DNA from: Mucilaginibacter agri
Lineage (GTDB): Bacteria > Bacteroidota > Bacteroidia > Sphingobacteriales > Sphingobacteriaceae
DNA length: 64,000 nt
Direction: 5' to 3'
Assembly: GCF_009928685.1 (NCBI RefSeq)
Contig: NZ_WWEO01000037.1
Location: forward strand, 61,670-125,669
Shown here in pieces: positions 62,497 to 64,000 of this stretch (positions are counted from its first letter, which is position 1; each line of letters starts with the position of its first letter). The notes beneath the pieces are model-generated. The model was given only the letters and a program-made list of their open reading frames with translations. It was not told the origin of the DNA and ran no database searches. A program made the translations under genes and the position numbers.

Positions 62497-62890
62497 ATTT
62501 CAGCGTGCTGTATGCTGGCTTTTAAACCTGATAGCCTTTGTGCTAAAAGCTGCTGTTTAGCGATCATTTTACCTTATCTAATAGTAAGAATTAAATTTAG
62601 AATTTAGTTTTTAACTAACCCTCGCGTTATATCCCGTTTTTTTACGGTGATTTGCAACCCACCCAAAGGATTTGATTGTGACCATTTAAAAACATGTTTA
62701 ACACCATTATTTCCAAATCAACTTGACTTCGACGCCCATCAGTCGTAATTTTTGCAGGCCTGGAGTTTGGCTATTAAGGATCACAAAGCAAACTTTCGGT
62801 TCGATTGTTAGTTTTAAAATTCATATGCAATGCCGAAGTAGTTGCCGTTGTGAGTTTCTCAAAAGTATTTCAATTTAAAAGCCTGTTTAC
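62497..62890. other. 394-base gap without a gene
   Basis: Divergent starts on both sides, so promoters are expected here. No exact TAnnTTTG box and no coding frame were found. Confidence 0.4.
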
Positions 62891-63286
62891 ATGCACATTC
62901 AAAAGACGCTTCTTTATATTGACGATTGCCAAATCGACCATGATATTTTAGAGATCAGGCAGCGGGCCTATCAGTTATTTGATCATATCGATCACTACTT
63001 CGACGGTCCTTCAGCAATTGAACATCTATTTGCGCACAAGCATGATCCTAGTAAACTGCCGGACGTGATATTCGTCGACCTCTACATGGTTGGTTACGAC
63101 GGCTGGCATTTCCTGAACGATTTTGAGCGTCTGTTGCCTTATTTGATCAAGCATATACGTGTTTATATTGTAACATCTTCAGTAGATGCAAACGATTTGT
63201 CGGAAGCAGAAAAGTATAAATTCGTTCAGGGTTATATTACCAAGCCTGTAGCGTTGAACGGAGCGAACAAATTGGATGTATACTGA
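62891..63286 (+). CDS. single-domain response regulator
   Basis: A 131-residue receiver domain: D11-D12, phospho-acceptor D63 in 'IFVDLYM', S96/S97 in 'YIVTSSVDA' and K118 in 'YITKPV'. No output domain. The 'VTSSVD--D---A' and 'G-ITKP' pattern is common in Bacteroidota stand-alone receivers, often linked to light or PAS kinases. No kinase adjacent; LOV kinase 46815 is one candidate. Confidence 0.85.
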   Translation: MHIQKTLLYIDDCQIDHDILEIRQRAYQLFDHIDHYFDGPSAIEHLFAHKHDPSKLPDVIFVDLYMVGYDGWHFLNDFERLLPYLIKHIRVYIVTSSVDANDLSEAEKYKFVQGYITKPVALNGANKLDVY

Positions 63287-63462
63287 GAGTAGCATCTCGA
63301 CGACCTTGAATTTCTTTGCACACCGATATATCAATTGGCTAGCACATACTTTTGTAGGAGCGTGATTTATAACGCCTCGATAAACGGAACTATACATTGT
63401 TTATTTCTGTTATTAAAGTTGGATTACGGCATCATAGTTGACTGATTAATAATAAAATAAAT

Positions 63463-63651
63463 ATGAATCATTTTAAAACTTTTTTGTTAGGTATTGCAAC
63501 CGCTTTTGGTATTTATTATATTACTAAAAAGCGCGACGATGGTAGTTCATTATTAGACGACATTTTAGAAAATCCTTCAGATGTTGCCAATAAAGCAAAA
63601 GACATAGTTATTGATCAGGCTGTCGAAAGTATCAAGTGTAAGCTAACCTAA
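63463..63651 (+). CDS. YtxH-like small membrane protein (paralogue)
   Basis: A 62-residue protein nearly matching 38938-39126: one membrane segment at 5-20 ('KTFLLGIATAFGIYYIT') and an amphipathic helix with 'SLLDDILENPSDVANKAKD'. It ends in KCKLT. The upstream bases are AT-rich in both. Function unknown. Confidence 0.75.
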   Translation: MNHFKTFLLGIATAFGIYYITKKRDDGSSLLDDILENPSDVANKAKDIVIDQAVESIKCKLT

Positions 63652-63912
63652 GCAATTTCAGTACCCCGCGCTTAAGCGGGAACGCTGGAATGATAAACCA
63701 AGATCAGGCAACTGGTGTTTGTCAATTATACTTTGCCCGAGAGGGATTACCTAATTGTCGAATCGACCAGTTTTCCGCTCGCTATTTGCGCGTAGTAGGA
63801 CAGAGGGTGCGACTTGACTTGGTTTTCAAAGCATAATTAATTTATCCCTGCCTCAATTACTTTATTATTTTTTCGGGATCTTCCAAAGTTAAATTTAAAC
63901 ACATGCGAGGAG
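63652..63912. other. gap after the YtxH-like gene
   Basis: A hairpin CCCGC-GCTTAA-GCGGG at about 63666-63681 lies 15 bases past the stop; with no T run it is at best a weak terminator. No gene seen. Confidence 0.35.
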
Positions 63913-64000
63913 CTAAGATTGATATGGTCCGCCCGGCACACCCCATCCCCATATAGGCATCGGCATATCAGGCGGTTCTTCTAATTTATCCAGCTTAGAA
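63913..64000 (-). CDS. 3' end of a gene cut by the right edge
   Basis: A minus-strand frame open from the window edge to a stop (TAG) at 63915-63913 gives about 28 residues: polar, then Pro/Gly/Trp-rich ('MPMPIWGWGVPGGP'). It could be the tail of an exported or membrane protein. No family recognised. Confidence 0.35.
   Translation of the reverse strand, partial: SKLDKLEEPPDMPMPIWGWGVPGGPYQS

Noticed and set aside
1..64000. CRISPR arrays, tRNA or rRNA genes, prophage or insertion sequences
   Set aside because: No repeated spacer pattern, no cloverleaf or rRNA sequence, and no transposase, integrase or capsid motif was recognised.

Overview
The window looks like a chromosomal accessory region of a Sphingobacteriaceae bacterium (Bacteroidota), most like Mucilaginibacter or Pedobacter. 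The grounds are the short RpoD-type sigma factor with the Bacteroidota N-terminus, a promoter of the TTG-N20-TAnnTTTG type, moderate GC, and families common in that group (DUF4142, PA2169/DUF2383, DUF892, DUF1003, YtxH-like, OmpA-barrel proteins). No rRNA, tRNA, CRISPR array, phage module or insertion sequence was seen. The genus assignment is inference.

Layout. 1-6 kb: small conserved minus-strand genes, a junction of two gene fragments, a second RpoD-like sigma factor, a DUF3072 gene overlapping a single-domain response regulator, and an AsmA-like envelope protein. 6-10 kb: a FAD/NAD(P) protein behind a coupled small peptide, then a DUF1543/HD-domain pair. 10-12.3 kb: a three-part fusion of transaldolase, a PA2169 four-helix bundle and a DUF892 ferritin-like domain. 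12.6-14.7 kb: a graveyard holding response-regulator and XRE remnants plus a decayed second copy of the 0.3-4.0 kb region. 14.7-25.4 kb: small envelope proteins, a broken acyl-CoA desaturase, a 734-residue six-hairpin-like protein, a manganese catalase, a PAS histidine kinase, an XRE regulator and a YihY/BrkB membrane protein. 26.6-28.6 kb: two outer-membrane barrel proteins.

29-39 kb: a Rieske/FAD oxidoreductase with a DUF72 protein, divergent from an eight-gene run of two zinc alcohol dehydrogenases, three SDRs (one with a Tat-type signal), an alpha/beta hydrolase and two DUF4142 proteins. 39.6-41.3 kb and 50.5-51.6 kb carry two copies of an iron permease/DUF1003/outer-membrane segment, decaying in complementary ways. 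Between them lie a UvrA2-like ATPase, a CGNR regulator divergent from a frameshifted EamA exporter with a perfect inverted repeat between them, a LOV (blue-light) histidine kinase, and an HxlR regulator divergent from an SDR-DoxX pair with matching operator half-sites. 51.6-64 kb: a cupin, a DUF892-KatE-ankyrin catalase module, a tandem PqiA-like pair, an AI-2E-type transporter, truncated remnants, a response regulator and a second YtxH-like gene.

The shared theme is general and oxidative stress: two unrelated catalases, several ferritin-like or four-helix-bundle families, stress-type SDRs, a light sensor and a spare sigma factor. Many families occur two or three times in 64 kb, often with one copy broken, so the region seems to grow by duplication and shrink by decay. 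That these genes form one regulon is inference. All family names come from recognising motifs by eye; no database search was run.
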